From positions 1 to 24,318 of the forward strand of contig JBHBQE010000007.1 in assembly GCA_041776485.1 (NCBI GenBank): a stretch of 24,318 nt of DNA. The letters run 5' to 3'. This DNA comes from JBHBQE01 sp041776485. Lineage in GTDB: Bacteria; Bacillota; Clostridia; Lachnospirales; Lachnospiraceae. Every line of letters begins with the position of its first letter. Within the stretch, counting starts at the first letter, position 1. Positions 22,488 through 24,318 of the stretch are shown here, piece after piece. The notes beneath the pieces are model-generated. The model was given only the letters and a program-made list of their open reading frames with translations. It searched no databases and had not been told where the DNA came from. The translations under genes and the position numbers were made by a program.

Positions 22488-24218
22488 ATGGAAGCAAGAG
22501 AGCAATATAAAATTTGGATGGAATCAGATTGCTTTGATGAGGATATAAAGTCTGAGTTAAAGGAAATTGCTGATGATGAAAAGGAAATTAAAGAAAGATT
22601 TTATAAAAATTTGGAATTTGGCACCGCAGGGCTAAGGGGAATATTAGGTGCGGGAACCAATAGAATGAATCTTTATACTGTGAGAAAAGCAACTCAGGGA
22701 CTTAGCGATTACATCCTAAAGCAAAACGGGCAGGACAGGGGAGTGGCTATCAGCTATGATTCCAGACATTTTTCCCGGGAGTTTGCCGTAGAGGCAGCCT
22801 GCAACCTTTCTGCAAATGGTATAAAGGCATATATATTTGAGAGCTTAAGACCTACTCCGGTACTGTCCTTTGCGGTAAGGCACCTTAACTGCATAGCGGG
22901 AATTAATATTACCGCCAGCCATAATCCGTCAAATTATAATGGATACAAGGTATATTGGGAGGATGGGGCTCAGATTACCCCGCCTCATGACAAGGGCATT
23001 ATGTCCTGCGTAAATGCCATTACAGATTATTCTGTGCCTAAAACTATGGATAAGCAGGAGGCGATTAAAGCAGGTCTTTATATTGTAATTGGGGAAGAAA
23101 TAGACAGGGAATATGAGGACAAAATACTTTCTCTTGTAACTGACAGAGATTCTATTGAAAAAATGTCAGATAAAATAAAAATTGTATATACTCCTTTGCA
23201 CGGTACAGGCAATATTCCGGTAAGACATGCTCTGGAACGCTTGGGATTTAAGCATGTTTATGTGGTTCCTGAGCAGGAGCTTCCCGATGGAGATTTTCCT
23301 ACTGCAAAATATCCGAATCCCGAAACTGAAACAGCTTTTGAGCTTGCCCTTTTACTTGCAAAGGAAAAGGGGGCGGATATAGTTCTTGCCACAGACCCGG
23401 ATGCAGACAGACTTGGGGTGTATGTTACAGATAAGGACGGTAAATATCACCCTCTAAGTGGAAATATGTCAGGCTGCCTTATTGGGGATTATATTATTTC
23501 TCAAAGGAAGCAGCTTAACGGTCTACCGAGTGACGGGGCCTTTATTAAATCTATTGTTACTACAAGGCTCTGTGACGCCATAGCAAAGTATTATGGTATA
23601 AATCTTGTAGAGGTATTAACCGGGTTTAAATATATTGGCAATAAAATGCTGGAATTTGAAAGAGAAAATAACGGTACCTATATATTTGGCATGGAGGAAA
23701 GCTATGGCTGCCTGCCGGGGGATTATGCCAGAGATAAGGACGCTGTGGCAGCTTCCGTAATACTATGTGAGATTGCCGCCCACTATAAGGCAAAGAATAT
23801 GAGCCTTTGGGAGGCAATGGAAGCATTATACCACAGAGTGGGCTATTACAGAGAAGATGTGGAAAATGTGGAGTTTTCCGGTATAGAGGGATTGGATAAA
23901 ATGCAAAGTATTATGGAAGGGCTAAGGGATGACCCTATCCCGGAGATTGCAGGCTGCCGTGTAATGGCAATTAGGGATTATAAGGCAAAAACTGTTATAG
24001 ATATGACAAATGGTCTGACAAAGCCTACAGGGCTTCCTAAATCAGACGTTATTTATTATGAATTGTCAGAGGATGCTTGGGTATGTGTAAGACCCTCCGG
24101 AACAGAGCCTAAAATGAAGTTTTATTTTGGTGTGCGAGGGGACAATGAGGAACAGGTATCCGCCAGAGCAACGGAAATGAAGGGATATATTAAGAAATTT
24201 ATTGAAGAATTTGCATAA
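22488..24218 (+). CDS. pgcA: Phosphoglucomutase / phosphomannomutase
   Basis: This alpha-D-phosphohexomutase interconverts glucose-6-phosphate and glucose-1-phosphate, and possibly the mannose equivalents. The 576-residue length matches PgcA-type enzymes. Domain signatures are NLEFGTAGLRGILGAGTNRMN near residue 43, the phosphoserine loop TASHNP with Ser144, the metal loop DPDADR (Asp303, 305, 307), the sugar-binding GMEESYG near 403 and the phosphate-binding RPSGTEPK with Arg535. AAGGAG overlaps the preceding stop codon, 6 bases from the ATG. Its product glucose-1-phosphate is the substrate of GlgC/GlgD, encoded in the same window, and a precursor for UDP-glucose-linked envelope sugars. Confidence 0.95.
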   Translation: MEAREQYKIWMESDCFDEDIKSELKEIADDEKEIKERFYKNLEFGTAGLRGILGAGTNRMNLYTVRKATQGLSDYILKQNGQDRGVAISYDSRHFSREFAVEAACNLSANGIKAYIFESLRPTPVLSFAVRHLNCIAGINITASHNPSNYNGYKVYWEDGAQITPPHDKGIMSCVNAITDYSVPKTMDKQEAIKAGLYIVIGEEIDREYEDKILSLVTDRDSIEKMSDKIKIVYTPLHGTGNIPVRHALERLGFKHVYVVPEQELPDGDFPTAKYPNPETETAFELALLLAKEKGADIVLATDPDADRLGVYVTDKDGKYHPLSGNMSGCLIGDYIISQRKQLNGLPSDGAFIKSIVTTRLCDAIAKYYGINLVEVLTGFKYIGNKMLEFERENNGTYIFGMEESYGCLPGDYARDKDAVAASVILCEIAAHYKAKNMSLWEAMEALYHRVGYYREDVENVEFSGIEGLDKMQSIMEGLRDDPIPEIAGCRVMAIRDYKAKTVIDMTNGLTKPTGLPKSDVIYYELSEDAWVCVRPSGTEPKMKFYFGVRGDNEEQVSARATEMKGYIKKFIEEFA

Positions 24219-24233
24219 ATAGCTGAAAAACCC

Positions 24234-24262
24234 TTGACATACAGGTATTAAACCAGTAAATT
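24234..24262 (+). promoter_or_regulatory. Predicted promoter of a gene beyond the right edge
   Basis: TTGACA at 24234-24239 is followed after exactly 17 bases by TAAATT at 24257-24262 (four of six consensus bases). Transcription would begin near 24269. The leader contains a perfect inverted repeat AAATCA-T-TGATTT at 24279-24291. Confidence 0.6.
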
Positions 24263-24300
24263 ATTATTCGTGCAATCGAAATCATTGATTTGTAGGTTTT

Positions 24301-24307
24301 AAGGAGG
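24301..24307 (+). promoter_or_regulatory. Ribosome binding site of the next gene
   Basis: AAGGAGG is followed by nine bases and then AT at the last two positions, so an ATG beginning at 24317 is likely to be completed just outside the window. The gene itself cannot be identified. Confidence 0.65.
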
Positions 24308-24318
24308 ATATTAACTAT

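Noticed and set aside
1..24318. Mobile element, phage, CRISPR or defence island
   Set aside because: No transposase, integrase, terminal repeat, tRNA-adjacent attachment site or repeat array is visible. Nearly all DNA is accounted for by intact housekeeping or signalling genes.

Overview
The window reads as a housekeeping stretch of a low-GC, Gram-positive anaerobe of the class Clostridia, most likely a Lachnospiraceae-type organism. This is an inference. It rests on the paired GlgC and GlgD ADP-glucose pyrophosphorylase subunits, SpoVG, a short archaeal/eukaryote-like ProS with a C-terminal cysteine cluster, Gram-positive lipoproteins, strong AGGAGG-type ribosome binding sites with some TTG and GTG starts, and A+T-rich intergenic DNA. 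I see no rRNA, tRNA, CRISPR, insertion sequence, prophage or riboswitch. No gene-free stretch exceeds about 140 bases.

Layout: (1) 1-2400 holds the end of an ABC importer operon, an ATPase cut by the left edge and a substrate-binding lipoprotein, closed by a hairpin terminator. (2) 2439-3893 holds two probable phosphoesterases, a HAD and a PHP protein. (3) 3924-10601 is a tightly packed unit glgC-glgD-spoVG-pth-mfd behind a good sigma-A-type promoter. (4) 10689-13689 carries a degenerate PrsA-like foldase lipoprotein, murA and a phosphoglycolate-phosphatase-like HAD gene. (5) One minus-strand gene, an HD-GYP protein, meets the HAD gene tail to tail with a 15-base overlap and is divergent from metK. 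(6) 14919-18388 is metK-histidine kinase-response regulator-GNAT acetyltransferase. (7) 18501-24218 is proS-cca-PEGA lipoprotein-pgcA. (8) The last 100 bases hold a promoter and ribosome binding site for a gene starting at the right edge.

Functionally the window joins glycogen precursor synthesis (PgcA supplies glucose-1-phosphate, GlgC/GlgD make ADP-glucose), wall synthesis (MurA), tRNA metabolism (Pth, ProS, CCA enzyme), DNA repair (Mfd), methyl-donor supply (MetK) and signalling (two-component pair, HD-GYP). I found no clearly new defence or mobile system. The least explained items are the transporter next to two phosphoesterases, the HAD protein lacking the usual second aspartate, the PrsA-like protein lacking its parvulin histidines, the two-component system abutting metK, and the PEGA lipoprotein between cca and pgcA.
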